Origin: Sphingopyxis sp. LC81
Lineage (GTDB): Bacteria; Pseudomonadota; Alphaproteobacteria; Sphingomonadales; Sphingomonadaceae
Assembly: GCF_000756375.1 (NCBI RefSeq)
Contig: NZ_JNFD01000001.1
Coordinates: 1-64,000 of the forward strand
Reading direction: 5' to 3'
DNA length: 64,000 nucleotides
Shown: piece by piece, positions 1 through 8,186 of the stretch
How the letters are laid out: each line of letters begins with the position of its first letter
Position numbering within the stretch: position 1 is the first letter of the stretch
Program-made: the position numbers and the translations under genes
Notes under the pieces: model-generated
What the model was told of the DNA's origin: nothing
Seen by the model: the letters and a program-made list of their open reading frames with translations, nothing else
Database searches by the model: none

Positions 1-1
1 G

Positions 2-193
2 GATTATGGCAGCACGCTTTCCGAGATAGCGAAGCGGCTCGTCTCCATTGAGCGCAAACCCGCCCAGCAGATGCCGCCGGAGGACCTGGGCGCACGGACC
101 GCGGCTGACGCGGCCGGCGGGCGGCGGGCGGGGGAGGGCAAGGGGGAACTGCCGTTCCGCCGCCGCCCGGAATGGGAGGAAAGCAGATGTTAG
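2..193 (+). CDS. C-terminal fragment of an unidentified protein (cut by left edge)
   Basis: An open frame enters from the left edge and runs 63 codons to a TAG at 191-193. The readable tail begins DYGSTLSEIAKRLVSIER, which looks like an amphipathic helix. An Ala/Gly/Arg-rich, probably disordered stretch follows, and the frame ends in ESRC. No start is inside the window and I do not recognise the family. The frame is open throughout and the next gene starts 34 nt downstream on the same strand, so it may be the end of a real gene. The codon evidence is short, so confidence is modest. Confidence 0.4.
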   Translation, partial: DYGSTLSEIAKRLVSIERKPAQQMPPEDLGARTAADAAGGRRAGEGKGELPFRRRPEWEESRC

Positions 194-227
194 CAACTAC
201 CCCCGTATATGATCGGCATGGACGAAC

Positions 228-1052
228 ATGGATCGGAGTAGGCGCAACCTGCTTATCAGCGGTTCCATCTTTGGTGCCTGCGCCATAGGTGGGCTGCTGC
301 CGTCCGTCTGCGCCATGCGCCAGTTGACCAGGAAGTCAGCGATGTCGCCGAATGCCATCCCCAAGCGTCCAGAGGGCGAAGCGAAGCCGTTGCTGGATGA
401 AGACATTGCGCCGGTGCTTGCGCGGCTTGATGCGTGGTATGCCGTGCATCTGGCAGCAGACAAATATATGTTCAATCCACCGGCCACCGACGCGCAACTC
501 GATGCCTTTGAGCACCTGGTCGGCTTCAGGATGCCGCGCTCATATCGCCAACTGTACAAATGGCATAATGGCGAGAACGACGACCGCTGGGGTCACATCT
601 ACGGACTTCCGCTGCTGACGCTGGAACACGCGGCGGCGGATTGGAAGACTTGGACGAGCACATTGGCCGCGTTTGGGGGCAATCGTTACGCTATTCCAGG
701 TGGAGGGTGGCCTGAAGGCGCAGTCGACCCAGCCTACGCCAATCCCCGTTGGATACCGTTGACCAATGATGGCTCAAGCGGTCATATCGGTCTCGACTTT
801 GACCCATGGCCCGGCGGCAGGGCTGGGCAAGTGATCCTCTACGGGCGCGATGAGGATGTGAAAGTCGTGCTCGCGGAATCGCTCGGTCAGTTCCTCGACT
901 GGGTCGCGCGACTGCTGGAGAGCGGCAATTTTAGATTGAAGACGGCGGCGGATGAGGTTGTGCTGCGGCAGTTTAGATTGAAGCAGCCGCAAGTAGACCA
1001 CTTCCACGAAGGTGCTCGTATCCTCCTGGGCGCCCCCGACCAGTTCTTATGA
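228..1052 (+). CDS. SMI1/KNR4 family protein with Tat-like N-terminus
   Basis: 274 aa. The region from about residue 85 to 235 has the SMI1/KNR4 (SUKH superfamily) pattern: a helix with PATDAQLDAFE, then LPRSY-like MPRSYRQLYKWHNGEND, then WIPLTNDGSSGHIGLDFDP. In bacteria this fold is common among immunity proteins of contact-dependent toxins and in some housekeeping proteins, so a role as immunity protein is possible but unproven. The N-terminus carries SRRNLLISG followed by a hydrophobic stretch, which resembles a twin-arginine signal and suggests export or membrane anchoring. A 12-bp direct repeat (TTTAGATTGAAG at 930-941 and 972-983) duplicates FRLK near the C-terminus. No toxin gene is visible next to it. 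Confidence 0.75.
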   Translation: MDRSRRNLLISGSIFGACAIGGLLPSVCAMRQLTRKSAMSPNAIPKRPEGEAKPLLDEDIAPVLARLDAWYAVHLAADKYMFNPPATDAQLDAFEHLVGFRMPRSYRQLYKWHNGENDDRWGHIYGLPLLTLEHAAADWKTWTSTLAAFGGNRYAIPGGGWPEGAVDPAYANPRWIPLTNDGSSGHIGLDFDPWPGGRAGQVILYGRDEDVKVVLAESLGQFLDWVARLLESGNFRLKTAADEVVLRQFRLKQPQVDHFHEGARILLGAPDQFL

Positions 1053-1100
1053 AAAGAGGCCCACGGCAAAAGTTTGCAATCGGTCGTTAGCGGCCACTCC

Positions 1101-1130
1101 CAAAAAAAGGGGCCGGCGAACCGGCCCCTC
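1101..1130 (-). terminator. Rho-independent terminator of the RcnB-like gene
   Basis: An 8-bp GC stem, GGGGCCGG (1109-1116) and CCGGCCCC (1121-1128), closes a CGAA loop. On the minus strand it is followed by seven T residues (A-run at 1102-1108). It lies about 30 nt past the stop of the minus-strand RcnB-like gene. It may also stop weak transcription from the SMI1-like gene on the other strand. Confidence 0.85.
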
Positions 1131-1159
1131 AGTTTGTCATCTGATAACCGAAAGGAATA

Positions 1160-2227
1160 TTACCAGAAGAAATCGTAGATCACGTCGACCACTTCGCCCG
1201 AATAGGTGTCGACCAGAAGTGCGTCGTCATAATAGCGGATCCAGCGATAGCCCCCGTAAGCGGGCGGCAGGCGGTAATAGCCGGGATCGTTGATCCAGTA
1301 ACGTTGGCTGTAGAACAGCGAGTTCAGCGAGAAACCGATGCTGAACCGCGTGTAGCCATAGCCGCGATACGGGTTGTAATAGCGCGGCATGCGGTAATAG
1401 TGCCGGTTCCGCTCGCGATAGCTGTGCCAGTCGTAACGGCGGTCGCTGCGCCAGTCGCGGTTCCAGCGATTGTGGCGGTCGCCGCGGTCCCAGCGATCGT
1501 TGCGCCCGTCGCGATAGCGCCGGTCTACGCGGTCGTTGTTGTTGCGGTCGTACCGCCGATCGATCTGGCCGTCACGGTTGCGATCATAACGCCGGTCGCG
1601 CTGGTCGATGCGGTTGTTGTTGTTGCGATCCCAGCGGCGATCGAGGTCGCCATTGCGATTGCGGTCGTAACGCCGGTCGACGCGATTATTGTCGTTGCGA
1701 TCATAACGCCGATCGACCTCGCCATTGCGGTTGCGGTCCCACCGGCGGTCGATGCGTCCATCGTTGTTGCGGTCGTAAACTCCGCCGCGCTGGCGATCGA
1801 CCTGCCGCGCCTGACGCTGCGCCTCGCGCTGCTGCTGCCATTGCTGGCGCTGCTCGTTGCTGCGCTGTTGCCATTGCTGGCGCTGCTGGTCGTTCCCGCG
1901 CTGCTGGCGCCATTGTTCGCGCTGCGCCTGACGCTGCTGGTCATTGCCGCGCTGCTCTCGCCATTGCTGGCGCATTTCGCTGCGCTGCTGGCGTTCGACT
2001 CGCGGCTGCTCGCTCTGCTGGCGCTCGGGTCGGGCCTGACCGCCCCAGTTTCCGCCGCCGCGGCGCACTTCGGGGCCGCGTGGTCCACGGTCGCCGCGGT
2101 CACCGCGCTCTCCGCGGTCGCCACGCTGCGCGATCTGTACCCGCTCGCCCGACGCCTGCGCGGCGGCCGGGGCGATCGGGGTCAGGATCGTCGCTGCGAT
2201 CAGCAACCCTCCAAACATCTTCTTCAT
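1160..2227 (-). CDS. RcnB-like periplasmic protein with Gln/Arg-rich and EF-loop-like repeats
   Basis: 355 aa from the ATG at 2227, which has GGAG 9 nt upstream; an in-frame TTG five codons earlier is less likely. Order: signal peptide (about 1-24, ending APAAAQA), Arg/Gly/Gln-rich low-complexity region (35-148), seven near-identical 12-residue repeats (151-237), Tyr/Arg-rich linker, and a C-terminal RcnB-type module (about 310-355) reading YYRLPPAYGGYRWIRYYDD and VVDVIYDFFW. RcnB in E. coli is a periplasmic protein affecting nickel and cobalt homeostasis. Here the module is fused to a long, highly basic repeat region, so metal or polyanion binding in the periplasm is an inference. It is transcribed alone and ends at a clear terminator. 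Confidence 0.85.
   Translation of the reverse strand: MKKMFGGLLIAATILTPIAPAAAQASGERVQIAQRGDRGERGDRGDRGPRGPEVRRGGGNWGGQARPERQQSEQPRVERQQRSEMRQQWREQRGNDQQRQAQREQWRQQRGNDQQRQQWQQRSNEQRQQWQQQREAQRQARQVDRQRGGVYDRNNDGRIDRRWDRNRNGEVDRRYDRNDNNRVDRRYDRNRNGDLDRRWDRNNNNRIDQRDRRYDRNRDGQIDRRYDRNNNDRVDRRYRDGRNDRWDRGDRHNRWNRDWRSDRRYDWHSYRERNRHYYRMPRYYNPYRGYGYTRFSIGFSLNSLFYSQRYWINDPGYYRLPPAYGGYRWIRYYDDALLVDTYSGEVVDVIYDFFW
1517..1777 (-). repeat. Seven tandem 12-residue EF-loop-like repeats (coding)
   Basis: Within the RcnB-like gene, residues 151-237 repeat the unit (Y/W)DRNxxxx(I/V/L)DRR seven times. Examples are DRNNDGRIDRR, DRNRNGEVDRR and DRNRDGQIDRR. The period is 12 residues (36 nt), with a two-residue insertion after the fifth unit. 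The spacing D-x-N-x-D/N-G-x-I-D resembles the calcium loop of EF-hands and thrombospondin type 3 repeats, but the closing Glu is replaced by Arg. Confidence 0.85.
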
Positions 2228-2360
2228 CTCGCCATTCTCCAACTCATGTCCCGTGTGCTGGAGACGCCAGCCGGGATGATGAATCGATTCTTACTCTTCG
2301 CAAGATGATCGATGGCTGACCGCGCTGTTGCCTGCTGTTCAGCTAGATGAACAGGTGCGT

Positions 2361-2906
2361 TCAGCTACCCGGCGGCAGACGCAGCGCGGGGACAGCCTGC
2401 GCTGCGTCTTCGGGACGGATTCCCGGCGGCGGCGCGGCAGCAATGCGTTCCTCGCCGCGGATCACGCGGCCGGCGAGCCGGATCGCGGTACGGATGCGCG
2501 GATAGGTGCCGCAGCGGCAGATATTGGTCATCGCCGCGTCGATCTCGGCATCGCTGGGATTGCTGTTCGACCGGAGGAGGGCGGCGGCTGCCATGATCAT
2601 GCCCGACTGGCAGAAACCGCATTGCGGCACCTGTTCGGCGACCCACGCCTGCTGCACCGGATGGCTGCGATCGCGCGCCAGTCCCTCGATCGTCGTTACG
2701 AAGCGCCCCTCGCACTCGGATATGGTGACCATGCAGCTGCGAATCGCCTCGCCGTCGATGTCGACGGTGCACGCGCCGCACTCGCCGGTGCCGCAGCCAT
2801 ATTTGGTCCCCGTCAGGTTCGACGCATCGCGCAGCGCCCACAGCAGGGGCGTTTCGGGTTCCATACGATATTCGACCGGGCGGTCGTTGACCGAGAATCG
2901 TGTCAT
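2361..2906 (-). CDS. [2Fe-2S] small subunit of a xanthine oxidase-family molybdenum hydroxylase (orphan)
   Basis: 181 aa, the usual length for this subunit class (isoquinoline 1-oxidoreductase alpha / aldehyde oxidoreductase iron-sulfur subunit). It has the plant-ferredoxin cluster motif CGTGECGACTV near residue 38 and the second cluster motifs CGFCQSGM (about 97) and CRCGTY (about 131). These carry electrons from a molybdopterin-containing large subunit. No large subunit lies beside it: downstream on this strand is the unrelated RcnB-like gene, and upstream, 27 nt away, is the class II aldolase. It is therefore either an orphan small subunit pairing with a distant large subunit, or a relic. 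The family assignment is firm; the substrate is unknown. Confidence 0.9.
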   Translation of the reverse strand: MTRFSVNDRPVEYRMEPETPLLWALRDASNLTGTKYGCGTGECGACTVDIDGEAIRSCMVTISECEGRFVTTIEGLARDRSHPVQQAWVAEQVPQCGFCQSGMIMAAAALLRSNSNPSDAEIDAAMTNICRCGTYPRIRTAIRLAGRVIRGEERIAAAPPPGIRPEDAAQAVPALRLPPGS

Positions 2907-2933
2907 GCGGTCAGCTGTAGCCGTCTCGCCGGA

Positions 2934-3698
2934 TTAGTCACGCCAGCTCGTGTCGATCTTGTCGACCTTGCGCACCATCGCGTCGAATTCGGCGCGGCCG
3001 GCGCCCCCTGGAATCTGTGCCATGTAGAGGTCGCGCTGGTGGACCTTGACCACATCGTCGCCGACCATGATCGGCTGACCCATGCTCATCGTCGCGAGCT
3101 GGATCTCGCAGGCGCGCTGGAGCACCCAATATTTCAGGAAGGCTTCGGGAAGCGACTTTCCCATCACGACGGGGCCGTGATTGCGCAACATCAGGATGCG
3201 CTTGTCACCGAGATTCTGGACCAGCCGTTCGCCCTCTTCCTCGCGTACGGTGATGCCTTCGAAATCATGATAGGCGAGCTGGCCCATGAAGTTGCAGGCA
3301 TAGAAGTTCGTCGGCTGCAACCCGCCCTCGAGCCCGCAGACCGCCATCGTCGCAGTGGTGTGCGTGTGGATGATCGCATGCGCGTCGGGGAGGACGCGGT
3401 GGAACAGGCTGTGCTGGACAAAGCCCGCCTTGTTGACGTGCCAAGGATTATCCTCGTCGACCTTGTTGCCGTCGATGTCGATCTTAATCAGGTTCGACGC
3501 CGTCACTTCGCTGAAATGCAGGCCATAGGGGTTGATCAGGAAGGCACCTTCCTCGTCCGGCACCTTCACCGTGATATGGTTGAAGATCATCTCGTCCCAA
3601 CCCATCATCGCGAAGATGCGATAGCAGGCGGCAAGCTCCTGCCGCGCCGTCCATTCGGCTTCGCTATATTTGCTGTTGCGTTTGAGCTGGGTCGCCAT
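2934..3698 (-). CDS. Class II aldolase/adducin family protein
   Basis: 254 aa. Typical features are the zinc-binding HTHTTATMAV motif (His pair near residue 111), an upstream IFNHITVKVP segment, and a C-terminal LRNHGPVVMG that carries the third zinc His. Members cleave or epimerise phosphorylated sugars such as fuculose or ribulose phosphates. This longer, adducin-like branch often has no known substrate. GAGGGACAGG lies just before the ATG at 3698. It is the first gene of a two-gene leftward unit with the [2Fe-2S] subunit 27 nt downstream, which suggests co-expression but no obvious shared pathway. Confidence 0.88.
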   Translation of the reverse strand: MATQLKRNSKYSEAEWTARQELAACYRIFAMMGWDEMIFNHITVKVPDEEGAFLINPYGLHFSEVTASNLIKIDIDGNKVDEDNPWHVNKAGFVQHSLFHRVLPDAHAIIHTHTTATMAVCGLEGGLQPTNFYACNFMGQLAYHDFEGITVREEEGERLVQNLGDKRILMLRNHGPVVMGKSLPEAFLKYWVLQRACEIQLATMSMGQPIMVGDDVVKVHQRDLYMAQIPGGAGRAEFDAMVRKVDKIDTSWRD

Positions 3699-3990
3699 GG
3701 CCTGTCCCTCATTATGATGTTAGTTTCGTCCTGCTACCTATGCCATAAGGCACGGGTCGGACACAATCCCGCGAGCGGGGCCGGGAGCGGGCGGGGCGCC
3801 CCGATAGACCGGCGGGCGCGGTTCACCGCGCGGGGGCTTGCATTTCGGCGCGAATCCCTCTAGTTGGCGCTTCATCGGAACGTCGCGTGATCGCGGCGCT
3901 CTTTTTATTGCCCGAATATCGGCGATTTACGGCAAACCGGGTTGCCCGGTGGCCCCAAATCGTTTTGACGAACAGGAGACGACACGGCGT

Positions 3991-4197
3991 ATGCAGATCA
4001 TCGTTCGCGACAATAATGTCGACCAGGCCCTTCGCGCGCTCAAGAAGAAGCTGCAGCGTGAGGGCGTGTATCGCGAAATGAAGCTGCGCCGTCATTACGA
4101 GAAGCCCAGCGAAAAGCGCGCGCGTGAGCACGCCGCCGCTGTCCGCCGCGCCCGCAAGATGGAGCGCAAGCGGATGGAGCGCGACGGTATCAAGTAA
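3991..4197 (+). CDS. rpsU: 30S ribosomal protein S21
   Basis: 68 aa, the usual length in alphaproteobacteria. It starts [20 protein letters not shown], the conserved S21 N-terminus that contacts the 16S rRNA near the anti-Shine-Dalgarno region, and continues into an Arg/Lys-rich helix ([14 protein letters not shown]). AGGAGA at 3974-3979 is 11 nt before the ATG, which decides this start over longer upstream frames. It stands alone and is followed within 35 nt by a strong terminator, so it is probably monocistronic. Confidence 0.97.
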   Translation: MQIIVRDNNVDQALRALKKKLQREGVYREMKLRRHYEKPSEKRAREHAAAVRRARKMERKRMERDGIK

Positions 4198-4227
4198 GAC
4201 CGTCTCCCGTTCGGGATCCTGATCGTG

Positions 4228-4260
4228 AAAAGGGCGCCGCGGCAACGCGGCGCCCTTTTT
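4228..4260 (+). terminator. Rho-independent terminator of rpsU
   Basis: A perfect 10-bp stem, GGGCGCCGCG (4232-4241) and CGCGGCGCCC (4246-4255), with a GCAA tetraloop, is followed directly by TTTTT (4256-4260). It starts about 30 nt past the rpsU stop. Confidence 0.95.
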
Positions 4261-4311
4261 CGTTGGTGCGGGGTGGGATCGCGGTTTTCGAACGATTGCG
4301 GTCTTTCCTCT

Positions 4312-4332
4312 CCCCTCCCTACAAGGGAGGGG
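4312..4332. repeat. Short intergenic palindrome (CCCCTCCCT/AGGGAGGGG)
   Basis: A 9-bp perfect inverted repeat around an ACA loop lies in the 0.2-kb gap between rpsU and the FKBP gene. Dispersed palindromes of this composition are common between genes in GC-rich alphaproteobacteria. It has no T-run, so it does not look like an intrinsic terminator. I see only this copy in the window. Confidence 0.5.
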
Positions 4333-4473
4333 AATATCTCGTATCCATCTAAAACCGGCATTAGCGGATAAGCGCTGCGCTCGCATATTGCCTCTGGACC
4401 GCCGCGCGCCGCACCGCCTATAGGCCTCGCCAGCATTTTCGCCCCGGCCGGGGCAGCGGAAGGATCATCCAAG

Positions 4474-5019
4474 ATGAGCGTAACGACGGTTCCATTGCGT
4501 CCGGTGAGCAAGGGCGGCCTGTGGCTGATGTGGTTCGGCCTCGCGGCGCTGCTTGTAGTCGGTGCGGCCTTTGCCTGGCACATGACCCCGCGCATCGGGT
4601 TCGAAGTCGTGAAGGAAGGCACCGGGCCGAGCCCGACCAAGGCCGACGTTGTCCTCGTGAAATATGAAGGCAAGCTCGACGACGGCACCGTCTTCGACGC
4701 CAATGAACAGGCGCCGATGCAGGTCGCGCAGGTCGTTCCCGGTTTCTCCGAAGCACTGACCCGGATGAAAAAGGGCGGCGAGTACAAGATCACCATCCCC
4801 GCGCAGCTCGGCTATGGCGACCGCGCCGTCGGTCCGATCCCGGCCGGCAGCACGCTGCACTTCGCCGTCACGCTGCTCGACTTCCGCTCGGAAGCCGAGG
4901 TTCGCGCGATGCAGCAGCAGATGCAGCAACAGCAACAGATGATGCAGCAGCAACAGATGATGCAGGGCGGCCCCGGTGGCCCGGCTGGTCCGCCCCCGGG
5001 CATGCCGCCGCAGCAATAA
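4474..5019 (+). CDS. Membrane-anchored FKBP-type peptidyl-prolyl cis-trans isomerase
   Basis: 181 aa. It has a short cytoplasmic N-terminus, one transmembrane segment (about 16-36, LWLMWFGLAALLVVGAAFAW), then an FKBP domain (about 42-140) with DDGTVFDAN, VVPGFSEALTRMKKGGEYK and IPAQLGYGDRA. The isomerase acts on proline bonds, here probably on proteins in the periplasm. The tail (144-181) is a Met/Gln run followed by Gly/Pro-rich sequence, likely disordered. It is a single gene with a hairpin after its stop. Confidence 0.9.
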   Translation: MSVTTVPLRPVSKGGLWLMWFGLAALLVVGAAFAWHMTPRIGFEVVKEGTGPSPTKADVVLVKYEGKLDDGTVFDANEQAPMQVAQVVPGFSEALTRMKKGGEYKITIPAQLGYGDRAVGPIPAGSTLHFAVTLLDFRSEAEVRAMQQQMQQQQQMMQQQQMMQGGPGGPAGPPPGMPPQQ

Positions 5020-5045
5020 GCGAGCGATCTTGACGAAATCGAAGC

Positions 5046-5075
5046 GGCGGCGGGCTTAGGTGCCCGCCGCCGTTT
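5046..5075 (+). terminator. Hairpin terminator between FKBP gene and the leftward operon
   Basis: A 10-bp stem, GGCGGCGGGC (5046-5055) and GCCCGCCGCC (5062-5071), with loop TTAGGT is followed by GTTTTC. The loop contains the TAA stop of the convergent AI-2E-type gene. It should act mainly for the FKBP gene; the minus strand lacks a T-run, so termination there is doubtful. Confidence 0.65.
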
Positions 5076-6177
5076 TCGTATTGGCCGTGTCCGCATTGCG
5101 CTCGGCCTCGCGCTCCAGCGCAACCTTGATCATCGCGATAATCGGATCGGCGAGAAACAGCCCCATCAGTCCGAGCAGCGCGCCGAACAATATCTGCGCG
5201 CCGAGCACGAGCGCGGGGGCCAGGTCGACCGTCTTTTTCGCGACCATCGGGACGATCAGATAGCCGTCGACCGTCTGGACGACGAAATAGATCAGGATCG
5301 CATAGAAGCCGGTGTCGGTCCCCGCCGAGAAACCGACGAGGACGAGCAGCACGCCCGACACGATCGCGCCGATATTGGGGATGAAGGCGAGCAGGCCGGT
5401 GAGCAGGCCCATCAGCGCGGCCATCGGGATGCCGACGGCAAGGCAGGCAAGCCATGTCCCGATCCCTTCGACCAGCATTCCGAGCAGGCGCCCCGCCATC
5501 AGGCGGCGCAGCGTGAAACCCATGCGCGCGGTGGTGATGTAGAAATTCTCGCGGCTCTTCATCGGCAGCATCCACGCGACGCCGCGCTCATAGAGCCGCG
5601 GCTCGATCGCGATGAAGATGCCGAGGACGAGGATCATGATCAGGCTGGTGAGTCCGCCGAGCACGGTGCCCACCGCCGCGGTGACGCGGCCGACGGTGCC
5701 CGCGATATTGTCGGTGATCGTCTTCGTATCGAGCTGGAGGTTGCCCATGCCATGATCGCTTGCCCACGCCGCGATGCGTTCGATCTGTGCCATCACGACG
5801 GTTTGCAAGGTCGCGGCCTGATCGGCGATCTGCGACCCGGCGAACATGATGGTCCAGATAAGGAAAGCGAGCAGCGACAGGCAGACGATGAGCAGCCGCC
5901 AACTGCGCGCGATCGGTAGCACGCGGCCGAGCAGGCGCGCCCCGCCGTCGAGCATCGACGCCATGACGATGCCGGCAAAGATCAGCAGGATCGGCTGGAT
6001 CAGAACGATGCATAGGCCGATGAGCAGCGCGAGGCCGATCCAAACGCCGGCTTTCAACAGCTCGGTGCGGACGAGCTGACTGCGGATCTCGGTGGGGCCG
6101 GGGGCCTCCCTGTGCGCGTCTGCCTTGGCGGCGGCGCTGGCGGCGCGCGTTCCGGTTGTCTTCCTTGTCGCCGCCAT
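5056..6177 (-). CDS. AI-2E family transporter (PerM/YdiK-like membrane protein)
   Basis: 373 aa polytopic membrane protein. It has a hydrophilic, Ala/Lys-rich N-terminus (1-45), paired transmembrane segments near 48-90 and 100-115, a soluble loop, then a membrane block (about 165-350). That block contains the family hallmarks LLGMLVEGIGTWLACLAVGIP, GLLAFIPNIGAIVSG and FVVQTVDGYLIVPMVAKK. The family was named for TqsA, reported to export autoinducer-2, but most members (PerM, YdiK, sodium/proton antiporter-like forms) have other or unknown substrates, and no LuxS is visible here. It is the last gene of the pyrE-pdxJ-acpS-lepB unit, 18 nt after lepB. Confidence 0.9.
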   Translation of the reverse strand: MAATRKTTGTRAASAAAKADAHREAPGPTEIRSQLVRTELLKAGVWIGLALLIGLCIVLIQPILLIFAGIVMASMLDGGARLLGRVLPIARSWRLLIVCLSLLAFLIWTIMFAGSQIADQAATLQTVVMAQIERIAAWASDHGMGNLQLDTKTITDNIAGTVGRVTAAVGTVLGGLTSLIMILVLGIFIAIEPRLYERGVAWMLPMKSRENFYITTARMGFTLRRLMAGRLLGMLVEGIGTWLACLAVGIPMAALMGLLTGLLAFIPNIGAIVSGVLLVLVGFSAGTDTGFYAILIYFVVQTVDGYLIVPMVAKKTVDLAPALVLGAQILFGALLGLMGLFLADPIIAMIKVALEREAERNADTANTKTAAGT

Positions 6178-6195
6178 GTCTTGTTCCCCGTTGTG

Positions 6196-7032
6196 TTAGC
6201 TGCCCTGACGCTCGGGTCGCAGGTCGGTTCCCGCGCGCCCCGATCGCAAGGCACTAAACCAGCTCAAAGGGTTATACCACTGGGCGGTTCCGTCGGTCGA
6301 AAAACTGATGACCTCGGCGCGCCCGGCGATCGCGTCGAAGGGGACGGAGCCGCCGAGGCCCTTCTGGCTGGTGTCGACGCGGCTGTCCGCGCTGCCGTCG
6401 CGGTTGTCGCCCATCAGGAATACATGATCGGCGGGCACGGTGACCGGGCCATAATCGTCGGTCGTGTGGCCGGGACCCATGTCGATCGTGTCGAAGGTTG
6501 CGCCACCGGGCAGCGTTTCGCGGACGATCGGCAGTTCGAGCACTTCCTTGCCCTTCGCATCGCGGTTCACGAAACGGAACAGACTGCTGTCGGGGCCGGG
6601 CAGGTTCGGATCGACCGGGATCGACAACATCGGCTGGACCTCGCGCTTCACGGGCTTGCCATTGATGCTGAGTTCGCCGTTGCTGAGCTGGATCGTATCG
6701 CCAGGCAGCCCGATGACGCGTTTGATATAGTCGATGCGCGTCACCGGATGTTCGAGCACAACGATATCGCCGCGCTCGGGCAGCTTGCCGAACAGCCGGC
6801 CCGCGACCTTGGGCGCCAAGTGAAAGCTGACCGACGAATAGGACCAGCCATAGGGATATTTGCTGACGATTAGCCGGTCGCCGTTGCGCAGCACCGGCAT
6901 CATCGAATCGGACGGAATGTAAAAGGGCTTGGCGACGCAGCTGTGGATGCCGAGCACGAGCAGCAAGATCACCACGACATCGCGGATCAGCTTGCCCCAA
7001 CTCCCGTCATCCTTCGTCTTGTCCTTCGCCAT
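6196..7032 (-). CDS. lepB: Signal peptidase I
   Basis: 278 aa. It removes signal peptides from exported preproteins at the inner membrane. One N-terminal transmembrane segment (about 18-33) leads into the catalytic box IPSDSMMPVL (nucleophile Ser43) and the lysine box DYIKRVIGLPGD (general base Lys104). The downstream MGDNRDGSADSR is the conserved box E. The single N-terminal membrane segment is normal for alphaproteobacteria. It starts 6 nt after acpS ends and sits in a five-gene leftward unit of housekeeping genes. Confidence 0.97.
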   Translation of the reverse strand: MAKDKTKDDGSWGKLIRDVVVILLLVLGIHSCVAKPFYIPSDSMMPVLRNGDRLIVSKYPYGWSYSSVSFHLAPKVAGRLFGKLPERGDIVVLEHPVTRIDYIKRVIGLPGDTIQLSNGELSINGKPVKREVQPMLSIPVDPNLPGPDSSLFRFVNRDAKGKEVLELPIVRETLPGGATFDTIDMGPGHTTDDYGPVTVPADHVFLMGDNRDGSADSRVDTSQKGLGGSVPFDAIAGRAEVISFSTDGTAQWYNPLSWFSALRSGRAGTDLRPERQGS

Positions 7033-7038
7033 ATATTG

Positions 7039-7440
7039 TCAGTCCTTGATTGCTTCGATGATGACGAACGCCTGCGCCCACGGATGGTCGTCGGTCAGCG
7101 TCAGATGGATATGCGCGGTGTGGCCGGGCGGGATCATCTGCGCGAGCCGTTCGGCGGCGCCGCCGGTCAGCGCCAGCGTCGGGGCGCCCGACGGCGCGTT
7201 GACGACGCCAATGTCCTTCATGAACACACCGCGCTTGAAGCCGGTGCCGACGGCTTTCGAGAAGGCCTCCTTCGCCGCGAAGCGCTTGGCGTAGGTGCCG
7301 GCACGGGTGAACGGCCGCCGGGCCGCCTTGGCACGTTCGACATCGGTGAAGACGCGATTTTCGAAGCGCTCGCCGAAGCGGCCGAGCGATTTCTGGATAC
7401 GCTCTATATTGCAAAGGTCGGAGCCGAGACCGATGATCAC
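7039..7440 (-). CDS. acpS: Holo-[acyl-carrier-protein] synthase
   Basis: 133 aa, standard length. It transfers the phosphopantetheine arm of coenzyme A to apo-ACP for fatty acid synthesis. The start [15 protein letters not shown] carries the Mg-binding Asp, and [18 protein letters not shown] holds the conserved KEA motif. It overlaps the end of pdxJ by 4 nt. The linkage pdxJ-acpS-lepB is widespread in proteobacteria. Confidence 0.97.
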   Translation of the reverse strand: MIIGLGSDLCNIERIQKSLGRFGERFENRVFTDVERAKAARRPFTRAGTYAKRFAAKEAFSKAVGTGFKRGVFMKDIGVVNAPSGAPTLALTGGAAERLAQMIPPGHTAHIHLTLTDDHPWAQAFVIIEAIKD

Positions 7441-8186
7441 AGCGCGCCTCGTGCCTCGTCCATCAGCGCGCGCATGCGGCGCACCGCATCTTCCAGCCCG
7501 GTAAAGATCGCCTCGCCGATCAGATAATGGCCGATGTTGAGTTCGGCGAGCTGCGGGATCGCGGCGACGGGCACGACATTCTCATACGTCAGGCCGTGCC
7601 CGGCGTGCGGCTCGATGCCGTTCTTCCACGCGAGCGCCGCGGCATCGGCGAGGCGGCGGAGTTCGGCGGCGCGTTCCTCGCCCTCGACATGCGCGTAGCG
7701 GCCGGTGTGGAATTCGACGACGGGGGCGCGGAGGCGCATCGCCGCCTCGATCTGTCGCGCGTCGGGTTCGATGAACAGGCTGACGCGGATGCCCGCATCG
7801 TTCAGCCGCGAGACGATCGGCGCGAGGTGGTTATGCTGCCCCGCGGCGTCGAGCCCGCCCTCGGTCGTGCGCTCCTCGCGCTTTTCGGGGACGATGCACG
7901 CCGCATGCGGCATGTGGCGCAGCGCGATCTCAAGCATTTCGTCGGTCGCCGCCATTTCGAGGTTCAGCGGCAGATCGGTCGCGGCCTGGATGCGCGCGAG
8001 ATCGTCGTCGCGGATATGGCGCCGGTCTTCGCGCAGATGCGCGGTGATCCCGTCGCCGCCGACCGCCGCGACGATTTCCGCCGCGCGCACCGGATCGGGA
8101 TGCTCGCCCCCGCGCGCGTTGCGGATCGTCGCGACATGGTCGATGTTGACGCCGAGCCGCAGGCGGGCAGGGGAGGCGCCGGTCAA
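7437..8186 (-). CDS. pdxJ: Pyridoxine 5'-phosphate synthase
   Basis: 249 aa. It condenses 1-deoxyxylulose 5-phosphate with 3-amino-2-oxopropyl phosphate in the DXP-dependent vitamin B6 pathway. Characteristic segments are [18 protein letters not shown] near the N-terminus, [14 protein letters not shown], and [11 protein letters not shown] plus [12 protein letters not shown] near the C-terminus. It overlaps pyrE and acpS by 4 nt each, which indicates translational coupling. Confidence 0.97.
   Translation of the reverse strand: MTGASPARLRLGVNIDHVATIRNARGGEHPDPVRAAEIVAAVGGDGITAHLREDRRHIRDDDLARIQAATDLPLNLEMAATDEMLEIALRHMPHAACIVPEKREERTTEGGLDAAGQHNHLAPIVSRLNDAGIRVSLFIEPDARQIEAAMRLRAPVVEFHTGRYAHVEGEERAAELRRLADAAALAWKNGIEPHAGHGLTYENVVPVAAIPQLAELNIGHYLIGEAIFTGLEDAVRRMRALMDEARGAL

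Noticed and set aside
1304..2308. 334-aa plus-strand open frame rich in Val/Ala/Leu
   Set aside because: It is the mirror of the repeat-rich RcnB-like gene on the minus strand. Its repetitive composition is explained by the Arg/Gln/Asp codons of the real gene, and the minus frame has a signal peptide, a terminator and a known domain.
5056..6177. Calling the AI-2E family gene a quorum-sensing exporter
   Set aside because: The family name is historical. No luxS or lsr gene is present and the neighbours are housekeeping genes, so a signalling role is not supported.
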